Below, in pieces: positions 8,272 to 17,373 of a DNA stretch of 41,092 bases. Numbering within the stretch: position 1 is the stretch's first letter; each line of letters opens with the position of its first letter. The notes beneath the pieces were generated by a model that searched no databases, was not told where the DNA came from, and worked only from the letters and a program-made list of their open reading frames with translations. The DNA is from an uncultured Aeromonadales bacterium (GTDB lineage Bacteria > Pseudomonadota > Gammaproteobacteria > Enterobacterales > Succinivibrionaceae): positions 1 through 41,092 of the forward strand of contig CACZLZ010000039.1 of assembly GCA_902782145.1 (NCBI GenBank), read 5' to 3'. A program made the position numbers and the translations under genes.

Positions 8272-9297
8272 ATGATTGAATCTGACCGCCTGGTGTCAGG
8301 CGTGGAGAAGCCCGAGGATGCGGCCGTTGAGCAGTGCATCCGCCCCCAGTTCCTGCGGGACTATATCGGCCAGAGCAAGGTGAAGGAGCAGCTGGACATC
8401 TTCATCTCCGCCGCCCGGCAGCGGGGGGAGAGCCTGGATCATGTGCTGCTGTTCGGCCCTCCGGGATTGGGCAAGACCACCCTGGCCAATATCATTGCCC
8501 GGGAGATGGATCATCCCATCACCGTGACCTCAGCCCCGGTGCTGGAGAAGACCGGGGACATTGCCGCCCTTCTGACCAAGATGGAGCCCGGGGCGGTGCT
8601 GTTTATTGATGAGATTCACCGGCTTAACAACAAGCTGGCGGAGACCCTCTATTCGGCCATGGAGGACTTCAAGTTTGACATTGTCATCGGCGAGGGCCCT
8701 GGTGCCCAGTCGGTGCGCATTGATCTGCCCCGGTTCACCCTGGTGGGGGCCACCACCCGGGCCGGGGGCCTGGCGGCGCCTTTGCTGGCCCGCTTCGGGA
8801 TCACGGAGAGCCTGGAGTATTACAGCCCGGAGGATCTGAAGCTGGTGGTGGAGCGCAGCGCCCGGTGTCTTGGGATCAGCATTGAGCCTGACGGGGCCAT
8901 GGAGATCGCCTCCCGCTCCCGGGGCACCCCCCGGATCGCCAACCGCTATCTGCGCCGGATCCGGGACTATGAGACGGTGAAGGTAAAGAAGGGAGTCATC
9001 ACCAAGGATGTGGCTGCCAGCGCCCTGGCCATGCTGGAGGTGGATCCCCAGGGCCTGGACAAGATTGACCGCCGGCTGCTGCTGGCGGTGCTGGACAAGT
9101 TTTCCGGTGGGCCGGTGGGATTGGACAACCTGGCCGCCACCATCAGCGAGGATCCCGAGACCATCGAGGACATGATCGAGCCCTATCTCATCCAGCAGGG
9201 TTACCTTCAGCGCACCCCCCGGGGACGCGCCGCCACGGCCCTGACCTATGAGCATTTCGGGCGTTCCGGGGGCAATTTTGAACTGGTTCCCGGATGA
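8272..9297 (+). CDS. ruvB: Holliday junction branch-migration ATPase RuvB
   Basis: A 341-residue AAA+ hexameric motor driving branch migration with RuvA. Visible motifs are Walker [12 protein letters not shown] at about 62-72, Walker [10 protein letters not shown], sensor 1 LVGATTRAG, the arginine-finger region PLLARFGI, sensor 2 [13 protein letters not shown], and the winged-helix C-terminus ending with [12 protein letters not shown]. The ribosome-binding site is CGGAGGTG. The stop TGA at 9295-9297 overlaps the -35 region of the ybgC-tol promoter. Confidence 0.97.
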   Translation: MIESDRLVSGVEKPEDAAVEQCIRPQFLRDYIGQSKVKEQLDIFISAARQRGESLDHVLLFGPPGLGKTTLANIIAREMDHPITVTSAPVLEKTGDIAALLTKMEPGAVLFIDEIHRLNNKLAETLYSAMEDFKFDIVIGEGPGAQSVRIDLPRFTLVGATTRAGGLAAPLLARFGITESLEYYSPEDLKLVVERSARCLGISIEPDGAMEIASRSRGTPRIANRYLRRIRDYETVKVKKGVITKDVAASALAMLEVDPQGLDKIDRRLLLAVLDKFSGGPVGLDNLAATISEDPETIEDMIEPYLIQQGYLQRTPRGRAATALTYEHFGRSGGNFELVPG

Positions 9298-9326
9298 TGA
9301 CATCCTGATCCTCCCCCTGCTATAAT
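9297..9326 (+). promoter_or_regulatory. promoter of the ybgC-tol-pal operon
   Basis: ATGACA at 9297-9302, an 18-base spacer, and TATAAT at 9321-9326 with an extended TG two bases upstream of the -10. Its -35 begins at the last base of the ruvB stop codon. The expected start is about 9333, giving a leader of about 33 bases to ybgC. Confidence 0.65.
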
Positions 9327-9365
9327 GCCGCAGATCTGGATTTGCCCGGGACTTTTTGCGTTTTT

Positions 9366-9797
9366 ATGAAAGACTTTTCCATCAGGATCCGCATCTATTA
9401 TGAGGACACGGATGCGGGCGGCATTGTCTACAATGCCAATTATGTGAAGTATCTGGAGCGTGCCCGGACCGAGTGGCTGCGGTCGGGGGGCGTGGAGCAG
9501 GATGAACTTCTCCGGCAGGATGTGGCTTTTGTGGTGCGCCACCTTGATCTGGAGTTCCTTTCACCCGCCCGCTTCAATGAGCTGATTGACGTGACCTGCT
9601 CGGTGATGAAGCCCGGCGCCGCTTCGGTGGTGTTCGCCCAGAGCGTCTTTGCCGCCGACGGCCGGGAACTGGTCCGGGCCAAGGTGAAGATCGCCTGCGT
9701 CAGTCTGTCAGCCATGAAGCCCGTGCTCATCCCTGAGAAAGTTAAAGAGGTTTTCATCAATGGATCCAAATCTGACTCCGGCGACTCCGGCCGGTGA
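9366..9797 (+). CDS. ybgC: YbgC acyl-CoA thioesterase, Tol-Pal system
   Basis: A 143-residue hotdog-fold thioesterase acting on acyl-CoA or acyl-ACP at the inner membrane, encoded at the head of tol-pal operons. The signature YYEDTDAGGIVYNANYVKY contains the catalytic Asp, followed by ERARTEWLR. The His common after VY in some homologues is Asn here, a position known to vary. I chose ATG at 9366 because it opens directly onto the conserved beta-strand. An upstream TTG (9342) adds eight unconserved residues and lies close to the inferred transcription start. The 3' end overlaps tolQ by 38 bases, showing translational coupling. Confidence 0.9.
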   Translation: MKDFSIRIRIYYEDTDAGGIVYNANYVKYLERARTEWLRSGGVEQDELLRQDVAFVVRHLDLEFLSPARFNELIDVTCSVMKPGAASVVFAQSVFAADGRELVRAKVKIACVSLSAMKPVLIPEKVKEVFINGSKSDSGDSGR

Positions 9798-10470
9798 GCT
9801 TTCCTTCACTGAGCTGGTGCTCAACGCCAGCCTGCTGGTGCAGATCATCATGCTGCTCCTGCTGCTGGTGTCCGTGGCCTCCTGGACGGTGATCTTCCTG
9901 AAGCACCGGCAGTTGAAGAACGCCCGCACTGCCACCGAGAACTTCGAGGACAAGTTCTGGCGGGGCGGATCGGACATGGGAACCCTTTATGAGGAGCTGA
10001 ACCGGAACCGGGGCAACCTGACCGGCAGCGAGATCATCTTTGTCTCGGGCTTCCGGGAGTTTGTGAAGCTCTATGAGAAGTCCAAGGGCAGTGCTGACGC
10101 CAAGGAGATGATCATGGGCGTCACCTACCGCTCCATGAAGGTGGCTCTTTCCCGGGAGGTGGAGGAGCTGGAGACCCATCTGCCTTTTCTGGCAACCGTG
10201 GGATCCGTGAGCCCCTATGTGGGCCTTTTCGGCACGGTGTGGGGCATTATGCACGCCTTTGTGGCCCTGGCGGCAGTGAAGAACGCCACCCTGGCCATGG
10301 TGGCGCCCCCCATTGCCGAGGCCCTTATCGCCACGGCCATGGGTCTGTTTGCCGCCATCCCGGCGGTGGTGGCCTACAACCGCTTCAACACCCGGGTGGA
10401 GAAGCTGGAGAACGCCTACATGAACTTCATGGACGAGCTCTCCACCATCCTGAACCGGAAGATCATCTGA
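9760..10470 (+). CDS. tolQ: Tol-Pal proton channel subunit TolQ
   Basis: A 236-residue inner-membrane protein of the MotA/TolQ/ExbB family. With TolR it uses the proton motive force to energise TolA and the outer-membrane constriction system. There are three hydrophobic segments: about 20-43 (SLLVQIIMLLLLLVSVASW), about 140-165 (ATVGSVSPYVGLFGTVWGI), and about 175-205 (APPIAEALIATAMGLFAAIP). The family TM2-TM3 motifs are well conserved. The length is normal (E. coli 230). It starts inside the ybgC 3' end and is followed nine bases later by tolR. Confidence 0.96.
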   Translation: MDPNLTPATPAGELSFTELVLNASLLVQIIMLLLLLVSVASWTVIFLKHRQLKNARTATENFEDKFWRGGSDMGTLYEELNRNRGNLTGSEIIFVSGFREFVKLYEKSKGSADAKEMIMGVTYRSMKVALSREVEELETHLPFLATVGSVSPYVGLFGTVWGIMHAFVALAAVKNATLAMVAPPIAEALIATAMGLFAAIPAVVAYNRFNTRVEKLENAYMNFMDELSTILNRKII

Positions 10471-10479
10471 GGCTGAGAC

Positions 10480-10920
<441 letters not shown>

Positions 10921-12441
10921 TTGAACAGGCTGACCCCCGGCAGTTATGTCTTCGCCCTGTCGCTGGCCGTGCTGCTGCACGTCCTGATGCTGCTGTGCAT
11001 GATCATTGCCAGCCTTGACTGGAGCAAGCCCCAGAAGCCCGGTGCGTCGGGCGGTGAGATCATCACCGCCACCATGGTTGATCTGAGCACTATCGGCGGC
11101 GGAGAGGGCAGTTCCACCCCCGCACCAGATCCCCAGAGCAGTGCCGAGTCCCGGAGGCAGGAGCGCCAGCGGGCTGCGGAGGCTGAGATCAAGAAAGCCC
11201 GGGAAGAGGCTGAGCGTCAGCGCAGGCTGGCGGAAGAAGAGCTGAAGGCTGCCCGGATGGAGGAAGAGGCCCGGAAGCAGGCCGCCCTGGAAGCCCGTCA
11301 GAAGGCTGAAGAGGAAGCCAGGCTGAAGGCTGAAGAGGAAGCCCGCAGACTGGCAGCCGAGGAGGCTCGTAAGAAAGCCGAGGAAGAGGCCCGGCTGAAA
11401 GCCGAGGAGGAAGCCCGCCGGATTGCCGCTGAGGAAGCCCGGAAGAAGGCTGAGGAAGAAGCCCGGAGAAAGGCCGAGGAAGAGGCCCGGCGGAAAGCCG
11501 AGGAAGAAGCTCGGAGAAAGGCTGAAGAAGAGGCCCGCAGGATAGCCGCCGAGGAGGCACGGAAGAAAGCTGAGGCGGAAGCCCTGAGGCTTAAGGCTGA
11601 GGAAGAAGCCCGGAAGAAGGCAGAGGAAGAGGCCAGAAAGAAGGCTGAAGAGGAAGCCCGGAAGAAGGCCGAAGCTGAAGCCAAGAGAAAGGCTGAGGAA
11701 GAGGCCAGAAAGAAGGCCGAAGAGGAAGCCCGGAAGAAGGCTGAAGCCGAGGCTAAGAAGAAAGCCGAAGAAGAAGCCCGGAAGAAGGCCGAGGCGGAAG
11801 CGAAGAAGAAGGCTGAGGAAGAAGCCCGGAAGAAGGCTGAAGCCGAGGCTAAGAAGAAAGCCGAAGAAGAAGCCAAGAAGAAGGCAGAGGCGGAAGCGAA
11901 GAAGAAGGCTGAAGCAGAAGCCAAGAAGAAGGCTGAAGCAGAAGCCAAGAAGAAGGCAGAAGCTGAGGTCAAGAAGAAGGCTGAAGCAGAAGCCAAGAAG
12001 AAGGCTGAGGCCGAAGCCCGGAAGAAAGCCGAGGCAGAAGCCAAGAAGAAGGTGGATCAGGATCTGGACGACTTCCTGAACTCCCAGTTTGAGCAGGGAT
12101 CCGGCAGCGGCAAAAGCCAGCAGACTGGAAACTCTGGCAACAGCAGGGGCTCCAAGGAGAATTCCGGCGACCGGCTTTCCTACCAGTCCAAACTGCAGGG
12201 ATACCTGTCCGGCAAGATCACCGGCAACACCTCCATGAACGGCAAGACTGTGGTGCTGACCTTCAAGGCCAACCGCAACGGTCTAGTTTACCGGATCATC
12301 GGTTGCAAGGGTGACGCGGACGTGTGCGCTGCTCTGCAGCGGGCCATCACCAAGACCTGCAACAACAAGATCCCGCCCATCCCGGCAAGCATTTACCAGG
12401 AGGACGGCATCAGCCTGAGCTACACATTCAACTCCAGGTGA
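10921..12441 (+). CDS. tolA: TolA, long envelope-spanning protein
   Basis: A 506-residue protein linking the TolQR motor to TolB/Pal. It has three domains: an N-terminal membrane helix (about 10-31, YVFALSLAVLLHVLMLLCMI), a very long charged helix of EEARKKA/EAEAKKK-type repeats (about 75-377), and a C-terminal globular domain (about 417-506) with two Cys near VCAALQRAITKTC. The TTG start abuts the tolR stop and has AGGA seven bases upstream. Later Met codons would cut into the membrane helix. E. coli TolA is 421 residues, so this central domain is longer than usual. The underlying DNA is strongly repetitive and may vary in length by recombination. Confidence 0.95.
   Translation: MNRLTPGSYVFALSLAVLLHVLMLLCMIIASLDWSKPQKPGASGGEIITATMVDLSTIGGGEGSSTPAPDPQSSAESRRQERQRAAEAEIKKAREEAERQRRLAEEELKAARMEEEARKQAALEARQKAEEEARLKAEEEARRLAAEEARKKAEEEARLKAEEEARRIAAEEARKKAEEEARRKAEEEARRKAEEEARRKAEEEARRIAAEEARKKAEAEALRLKAEEEARKKAEEEARKKAEEEARKKAEAEAKRKAEEEARKKAEEEARKKAEAEAKKKAEEEARKKAEAEAKKKAEEEARKKAEAEAKKKAEEEAKKKAEAEAKKKAEAEAKKKAEAEAKKKAEAEVKKKAEAEAKKKAEAEARKKAEAEAKKKVDQDLDDFLNSQFEQGSGSGKSQQTGNSGNSRGSKENSGDRLSYQSKLQGYLSGKITGNTSMNGKTVVLTFKANRNGLVYRIIGCKGDADVCAALQRAITKTCNNKIPPIPASIYQEDGISLSYTFNSR
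11160..12050 (+). repeat. in-frame degenerate repeats encoding the TolA helix
   Basis: Nearly 900 bases of imperfect, in-frame repeats coding Glu/Ala/Lys/Arg heptad-like units, with recurring blocks such as GCCCGGAAGAAGGC. Synonymous changes and Arg/Lys exchanges keep the repeats imperfect. Confidence 0.85.
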
Positions 12442-12456
12442 TACCGGCAGGATCGG

Positions 12457-12482
12457 CCTGATCCGGGATCGCCCGGATCAGG
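12457..12482 (+). other. perfect intercistronic hairpin, tolA-tolB
   Basis: CCTGATCCGGG and CCCGGATCAGG form an uninterrupted 11-bp stem with a 4-base loop. No U-run follows, so it is more likely an mRNA-stabilising or processing element between tolA and tolB than a terminator. Confidence 0.6.
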
Positions 12483-12521
12483 GGGGGATCGGCGGCAGGG
12501 TGATCCCTGGGGATTTTTGAC

Positions 12522-13817
12522 ATGAGGAAGAGCGTGAGAAAGTTTTTCATTGCCCTGGCGGTGCTTTTTCTGGCACCGGCCCCGGCATCAGCACTGCTGG
12601 AACTGGAGATCACCGGAGGAGTGGATTCCGGCTATCCCATCGCTGTGTCCAGCTTCCCGGACAAGACTGATCGGAATGCGGGGGCAGAGCTGTCCCAGAT
12701 CATCCGCCGGGATCTGCAGTTCTGCGGCAAGTTCACCCCCATGGCCCGGGGCGACATGCCCCAGAACCCCGGGGTGTTCAGCGAGATCAACCCCGGACTC
12801 TGGGGTGACCGGGTCAATGCAGTGGTTTCCGGCACGGTGACGGCTGCCGGGGGAAAGATTGTGCTGACTTATCAGCTTCATGATCTCACCACCGGGGCCA
12901 ACCTGCTGAACAAGAATGTGTCCTTCGGTGCCCACCAGATCCGCCAGGCGGCCCATCTGGTGTCCAACCAGATTTATGAGGCCGTGCTCCATGAGCGGGG
13001 CGCCTTCCTGACCAAACTGGCCTATGTCAGCGTCAACCCCAAGCTGGATTATCCTTACCAGCTGGTGGTCTCTGACTATGACGGCTACGGTGAGAAGGTT
13101 ATCCTGCGCTCCAAGGAGCCGGTGATGTCCCCCTCCTGGGATCCCACCGGCAGCCGGATTGCCTATGTGAGCTTTGAGTCCAAGCATCCGGCCATCTACA
13201 TCCAGGATATCCGCAACAAGTCCCGGATCACCCTGACCAAGTTCAGCGGCATTAACGGCAGCCCCGCCTTCTCCCCCAGAGGGGACAAGGTGGCCCTGGT
13301 GCTTTCCAAGGACGGCAATCCGGAGATCTATGTGGCGGATCTGGCCTCCAAGTCCTTAAAGCGCCTTACCACCAACCGGGTGATTGACACGGAGCCGGCC
13401 TGGAGCCCTGACGGACGGCACATCTATTTCAGCTCCGAGCGGGGTGGCAAGCCCCAGATTTACAAGGTGGCCGCCGACGGATCCGGCGAGCCTGAAAGGG
13501 TGACCTGGGAAAACAGCATGAACCTGAATCCCGCTGTCTCTCCTGACGGCCGGAAACTGGTGATGATCACCCGGGATGACACCGGCTACCATGTGGCCAG
13601 CCAGGACATTGACTCCCGCTATGTGACCATCCTTTCCCGCAACCGCTATGACGAGCGTCCGTCCTTTGCCCCCAACGGCAGCATGATCATCTACAGCACC
13701 GTGGTCAGGGGCAAGAAGAGCCTGGCCCTGGTGTCCTCCGACGGCCGCTTCCAGGCTAACCTTCCCTCCAACACCGGACTGGTGAGTGCGCCCGCCTGGT
13801 CACCGTTCCTGAATTAA
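12522..13817 (+). CDS. tolB: Tol-Pal periplasmic protein TolB
   Basis: A 431-residue periplasmic protein that binds Pal and the C-terminal part of TolA. There is a cleavable signal peptide of about 24 residues (basic start, hydrophobic core, cleavage after ASA). The N-terminal domain runs to about 160 and is followed by a WD40-like beta-propeller with repeated blades such as PVMSPSWDPTGSRIAYVS, SPAFSPRGDKVALVLS, EPAWSPDGRHIYFSSE and NPAVSPDGRKLVMIT. The length matches E. coli (430). The start ATG lies 80 bases after tolA, beyond a strong hairpin. Confidence 0.97.
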   Translation: MRKSVRKFFIALAVLFLAPAPASALLELEITGGVDSGYPIAVSSFPDKTDRNAGAELSQIIRRDLQFCGKFTPMARGDMPQNPGVFSEINPGLWGDRVNAVVSGTVTAAGGKIVLTYQLHDLTTGANLLNKNVSFGAHQIRQAAHLVSNQIYEAVLHERGAFLTKLAYVSVNPKLDYPYQLVVSDYDGYGEKVILRSKEPVMSPSWDPTGSRIAYVSFESKHPAIYIQDIRNKSRITLTKFSGINGSPAFSPRGDKVALVLSKDGNPEIYVADLASKSLKRLTTNRVIDTEPAWSPDGRHIYFSSERGGKPQIYKVAADGSGEPERVTWENSMNLNPAVSPDGRKLVMITRDDTGYHVASQDIDSRYVTILSRNRYDERPSFAPNGSMIIYSTVVRGKKSLALVSSDGRFQANLPSNTGLVSAPAWSPFLN

Positions 13818-13835
13818 TCCATGAGGTTCACGAGC

Positions 13836-14363
13836 ATGAAGCAATATTCCCTTTTGGCAGCCGCCTTCCTGGCCCTGTCACTTTCTGCCTGCACCAGCAG
13901 CAACTCCGCCAGAATTGAGGACGGCTCCTCTGGCATTGACTCCTCCATGATTGACGACTCCACCCTCACGGTGGGTGTGGAGAGCACCGACAATTACAAT
14001 CTGACTCCTGAGGAGCGGCAGAAGTTTGAGGCCCTGAAGAGGGACAATGTCATTTACTTCCCCTTTGACAGCGACCGCATTGAGACCAGGTATGTTCCCC
14101 TGGTGCAGGCCCATGCTTCCTTCCTCCGGGATCATCCGGAGATCAGCGTGATCATTGAGGGCCACACCGATGAGCGGGGCACCCCGGAGTACAATGTGGC
14201 TCTGGGTGAGCGCCGGGCCAAGTCCGTAGGTCTGCACATGCAGAACCTGGGAGTTGACGGCCACCAGATGTCCATCGTCAGCTACGGCGAAGAGAAGCCC
14301 GCCGAGTACGGCAGCACCGAGGAAGCCTTTTCCAGGAACCGCCGGGCGGTGCTTTCCTACTGA
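13836..14363 (+). CDS. pal: peptidoglycan-associated lipoprotein Pal
   Basis: A 175-residue outer-membrane lipoprotein that tethers the outer membrane to peptidoglycan and binds TolB. The start ATG at 13836 gives a classical lipoprotein signal with lipobox LSLSAC (Cys19) and has GAGG upstream. The ATG at 13821 would add five residues without a good ribosome-binding site. The OmpA-like domain begins at about residue 75 with IYFPFDSDRIE and includes IIEGHTDERGTPEYNVALGE with the diaminopimelate-binding Asp/Arg residues and SYGEEKPA. It begins 18 bases after tolB. Confidence 0.96.
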   Translation: MKQYSLLAAAFLALSLSACTSSNSARIEDGSSGIDSSMIDDSTLTVGVESTDNYNLTPEERQKFEALKRDNVIYFPFDSDRIETRYVPLVQAHASFLRDHPEISVIIEGHTDERGTPEYNVALGERRAKSVGLHMQNLGVDGHQMSIVSYGEEKPAEYGSTEEAFSRNRRAVLSY

Positions 14364-14487
14364 TCTCCGGCCGTCCCAGGTGCTCCGGCTGAGCGCGTGC
14401 TGAACGATCTGTCCGGAGCCCCTGATCTTTGAACCTCATACCGTGTTCCGGGAACCCTCGGGCGTGATCCGGAAGGAGCGATAGCAG
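14364..14487 (+). other. pal-cpoB spacer with hairpin
   Basis: 124 bases. GCTCCGG and CCGGAGC can pair across about 24 bases (near 14380-14420) to form a 7-bp stem without a U-run. This is probably an intercistronic RNA structure within the operon. Confidence 0.35.
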
Positions 14488-15204
14488 ATGATCTTGAAAA
14501 GATCTGTGGCAGCCGTCTTGGTGCTGCTTGCCTTTTCCCCAGTGTGCCGCGGGGCCAGTGTTGCCGATCTGGAAAGGCAGGTCAGGGCCTCAGAGCAGGC
14601 CAGGATCTCCATGCAGCATCAGCTGGAGCAGATGGGCAGTGAGCTGAATGCGGTTTATGGCAAGCTGGAGGAGGCCGGCAACTCCATCCGGGAGCTGCAG
14701 CGGAACCAGCAGGATCTTTACCGCCAGATTGATGAGCTGAAGTCCCGCCTAGCCAGTGCCACCGCCGCTCCTCCTCCTGCGCAGCCTGAGCCTGCGAAGA
14801 ACTCCGGCTCCAAACCGGCACCTTCCGCCGGAAACGGCAAGGAGGCCTACCAGGATGCGGTGAACCTGATCATGGTGGACAAGAACTATCCTGCCGCCTC
14901 CAAGGCCTTCAAGGATTTCCTGGCGAAATACCCTGACTCCCCCTTCAAGAGCAATGCCCATTTCTGGCTGGGCGAGTCCTGTATGAAGCAGAAGAACAGC
15001 ACGGAGGCCAAGCAGAACTTCCTGCTGGTGGTCAAGGACACAGGCTCCAACAAGCGGGCTGAGGCCCTTTACAAACTGGGGGTCATTGAGGCCACAGGCG
15101 GCGATCCTGACAAGGCCAAAAAGTTCTTCTCCCTGGTGCTCCGGGAATATCCCGGGACCGCCACGGCCCGCCTGGCCCAGAATGAAATGGATCGGCTGAA
15201 GTAG
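14488..15204 (+). CDS. cpoB: CpoB (YbgF), cell division coordinator
   Basis: A 238-residue periplasmic protein that links Tol-Pal action to septal peptidoglycan synthesis. There is a signal peptide of about 23 residues, a trimeric coiled coil (about 25-90, LERQVRASEQARISMQ onward), a Pro/Ala-rich linker (about 92-112, APPPAQPEPAKNS), and a C-terminal TPR domain (about 118-238) with AYQDAVNLIMVDKNYPAAS, FKSNAHFWLGESCM and LYKLGVIEATGGDPDKA units. The length is close to E. coli (263). It is the last gene of the tol-pal operon. Confidence 0.94.
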   Translation: MILKRSVAAVLVLLAFSPVCRGASVADLERQVRASEQARISMQHQLEQMGSELNAVYGKLEEAGNSIRELQRNQQDLYRQIDELKSRLASATAAPPPAQPEPAKNSGSKPAPSAGNGKEAYQDAVNLIMVDKNYPAASKAFKDFLAKYPDSPFKSNAHFWLGESCMKQKNSTEAKQNFLLVVKDTGSNKRAEALYKLGVIEATGGDPDKAKKFFSLVLREYPGTATARLAQNEMDRLK

Positions 15205-15630
15205 CTTCCCTTTTTCCTGTCTCCTGTCCGGATGGATGACGGGCACACTGCCATCAGCAGCCAGGTGAACTTCTGTCTTCACTGACAGGGGAACTCCCCG
15301 CCTGATGATCCTCTGATCTTCCTGACTGGGAGTCCGCTGACGGCGGACCCCTGTCCTTGTATCTTGTTTTCCTTTCTCCTCGCATCCGGGTTGTAGTCAC
15401 TGTCCTCTGCGCTTTCTGGATCCACCAGGTGCCTGCCGGGCAGTGCAGATCTTCCGGCATCTGCCTGACGGGACTCCGGTTACCCCTTAAGCATGCTGTT
15501 GGTTACCAGCAGATGCTTATGATCAGGCTTTTGCCGGTGCTGACTGCTTATGCCGGCGGGAGCCGGATCCGATCTGCTCTGATCTGAGCTGAGCTGAGCT
15601 GATCTTCCGGAGAAGAGTTATCTCCTTCCA
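15205..15630. other. convergent intergenic region after cpoB
   Basis: 426 bases between cpoB and the convergent pilin-like gene with no credible gene. GTCCGC and GCGGAC (15332-15348) form a 6-bp hairpin followed by a U-containing but broken tract, a weak candidate terminator for the tol operon. A short direct repeat of GAGCT (three copies near 15584-15600) is flanked by GATCT words. Confidence 0.4.
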
Positions 15631-16332
15631 TTAGCACAGTCCGTACTTCCGGCAGGTGGAGGCGGGATCGATTTTCCAGATCACCCGGCCGAAATCCCCT
15701 TCTTCCGGGGTGAGGATATAGGTGATCCCGTCAAGTTCAGTGTCCCTTTTGCCCTTTACGGTGATCCTGCCGCTCTGGACATCCACCTCACCCACCATGG
15801 AATACCAGCGTCCCAGGGCTTCCGGGGTGTCGGCGGGGATCTCCCATCTCAGGGTGCTGTCCGGATCGGCCTTTGCCCCCCGGGAGCATTGGCTGATCTG
15901 CTCCCATCCTGCGGTGATGATGCAGAGTTCTGTCTGCTGCAGGGGATAGCCCGCTGCCTCCACCATCTGGGCAAAGTGGCTTTGGAGGGTGGGGCTGGTC
16001 TCGATGCTGCCTTTGAGGAGGGGTGTGAGGACGGCATAAAGAATGACTGACATGGCTGCCAGTAGAAGGATGGCAAGGATAATGCGGATCCTGCGGAAGG
16101 CGGGCTTGGACTGTGCACCAGGGGACGCTGTTCTGCTCGGGGAATGGTCTTCCTCCGGAGATGCGGGCTCAGATCTGGCCGGCTCATGGGCTCCCGGAGC
16201 AGAGCAGTCAGTCTCCTGATCGGTCAGAGAGGGGCCCCCTGTCCCGGAAACTGCCGGATCGGCAGTTCCCTGCTGGGTCTCTTTGCTGGCTGCTTCCTGC
16301 TGACTTGCTTCTGGCGCAGGGCCTCGGGTCAT
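15631..16332 (-). CDS. membrane-anchored pilin-like protein, hypothetical
   Basis: A 233-residue protein. I chose ATG at 16332 because GAGGAG lies about eight bases upstream; longer starts lack this. Residues 1-80 are hydrophilic, rich in Pro/Ser/Glu/Ala. Residues 83-106 form one membrane helix (IILAILLLAAMSVILYAVL). Residues 107-233 resemble the globular part of type IV pilins: a Cys pair region (TELCIITAGWEQISQC), a beta segment GRITVKGKRDTELDGITYIL, then LTPEEGDFGRVIWKI and a terminal disulfide-like pair (STCRKYGLC). There is no prepilin leader, so it would not be processed or assembled by the usual route. The pilin-like label is pattern-based. The topology (N-terminus inside) and function are inferred. 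Confidence 0.55.
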   Translation of the reverse strand: MTRGPAPEASQQEAASKETQQGTADPAVSGTGGPSLTDQETDCSAPGAHEPARSEPASPEEDHSPSRTASPGAQSKPAFRRIRIILAILLLAAMSVILYAVLTPLLKGSIETSPTLQSHFAQMVEAAGYPLQQTELCIITAGWEQISQCSRGAKADPDSTLRWEIPADTPEALGRWYSMVGEVDVQSGRITVKGKRDTELDGITYILTPEEGDFGRVIWKIDPASTCRKYGLC

Positions 16333-16681
16333 CTTCGTTTCTCCTCTCATGTATGGTGTCAGGTAGGTTGTTTGCCGGATCCAGGATAGCAAGTGCGGCG
16401 GATCGGCCAAGATCCGGCAGTGCTCTTAAGATCGGAAAGGCAGCGGCATCAGTTTTCCAGTGACGGGCATGATCCTCTTTGCCATGGTATTGTGGCCGGG
16501 TCCGGCTGGCAAGCAACTTCCCACAGGCTTGCCCTGGAGCTCTGGTTTGGGCTTTGGCGGCATCATTTCTGTCATGGGGCTTTTCCATGTGTCCGTTTAT
16601 TCGGCAGGCAGTGCGGGGTGTCACAAAAAACATTTGCAAATTTCCGCAGATCCTTTAATATATGCACCGTTGACGCGGATC
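16333..16681. other. divergent region upstream of the tRNA array
   Basis: 349 bases between the pilin-like gene start and the first tRNA. No protein gene is seen. It holds the ribosome-binding site of the minus-strand gene at one end and the tRNA promoter at the other. Confidence 0.4.
16634..16661 (+). promoter_or_regulatory. candidate promoter of the tRNA array
   Basis: TTGCAA at 16634-16639, a 16-base spacer and TAATAT at 16656-16661, about 20 bases before the first tRNA. The stretch between the -10 and the tRNA is GC-rich, as expected for stable-RNA promoters. The exact -10 is ambiguous because several AT registers overlap. Confidence 0.5.
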
Positions 16682-16757
16682 GGGTCGTTAGCTCAGTCGG
16701 TAGAGCAGTGGACTTTTAATCCATTGGTCGAGGGTTCGAATCCCTCACAACCCACCA
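16682..16757 (+). tRNA. tRNA-Lys(TTT)
   Basis: 76 bases including encoded CCA. The anticodon loop CTTTTAA sits on stem GTGGA/TCCAT, giving anticodon TTT. The T-stem GAGGG/CCCTC is perfect. The acceptor stem GGGTCGT/ACAACCC has one C-A mismatch (positions 5 and 68). It is the only Lys gene here with the standard TTT anticodon. Confidence 0.93.
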
Positions 16758-16763
16758 TTGTGA

Positions 16764-16839
16764 GGTCGCTTAGCTCAGTTGGCAGAGCATCTCCCTTACA
16801 AGGAGAGGGTCGTAAGTTCGAGACTTACAGCGACCACCA
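16764..16839 (+). tRNA. tRNA-Val(TAC)
   Basis: 76 bases with CCA. Acceptor GGTCGCT/AGCGACC is fully paired. The anticodon stem TCTCC/GGAGA carries loop CTTACAA, anticodon TAC. The T-stem is GTAAG/CTTAC. Confidence 0.96.
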
Positions 16840-16848
16840 AAGTTGCAC

Positions 16849-16924
<76 letters not shown>

Positions 16925-16946
16925 GCAACCTCCACGTTGACAGCCT

Positions 16947-17022
16947 GGTCGCTTAGCTCAGTTGGGAGAGCACCTCCATCACACGGAGGGGGTCGTAAGT
17001 TCGAGACTTACAGTGACCACCA
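16947..17022 (+). tRNA. tRNA-Val(CAC)
   Basis: 76 bases with CCA. The anticodon stem CCTCC/GGAGG carries loop ATCACAC, anticodon CAC, which reads GUG only. The acceptor stem GGTCGCT/AGTGACC contains one G-U pair, and the T-stem is GTAAG/CTTAC. The body is clearly derived from the Val(TAC) genes on either side. A CAC valine tRNA is uncommon in enteric-type gammaproteobacteria. Confidence 0.92.
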
Positions 17023-17036
17023 AACCCTTGCTGCAC

Positions 17037-17112
<76 letters not shown>

Positions 17113-17122
17113 CTTACTGCTT

Positions 17123-17198
<76 letters not shown>

Positions 17199-17208
17199 GC
17201 AGTGCCAA

Positions 17209-17284
17209 GGTCGCTTAGCTCAGTTGGCAGAGCATCTCCCTTACAAGGAGAGGGTCGTAAGTTCGATCCTTACAGTGACCACCA
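17209..17284 (+). tRNA. tRNA-Val(TAC), second copy
   Basis: 76 bases with CCA and anticodon loop CTTACAA. It differs from the first Val(TAC) in the T-loop (TTCGATC here) and in the acceptor strand (AGTGACC), which leaves one G-U pair. Confidence 0.95.
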
Positions 17285-17297
17285 TTTTTTTCTGTAC

Positions 17298-17373
<76 letters not shown>

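Noticed and set aside
11298-12044. Antisense frame of Ala/Ser/Phe repeats opposite tolA
   Set aside because: It is the complement of the EEARKKA-type repeats of the TolA helix.
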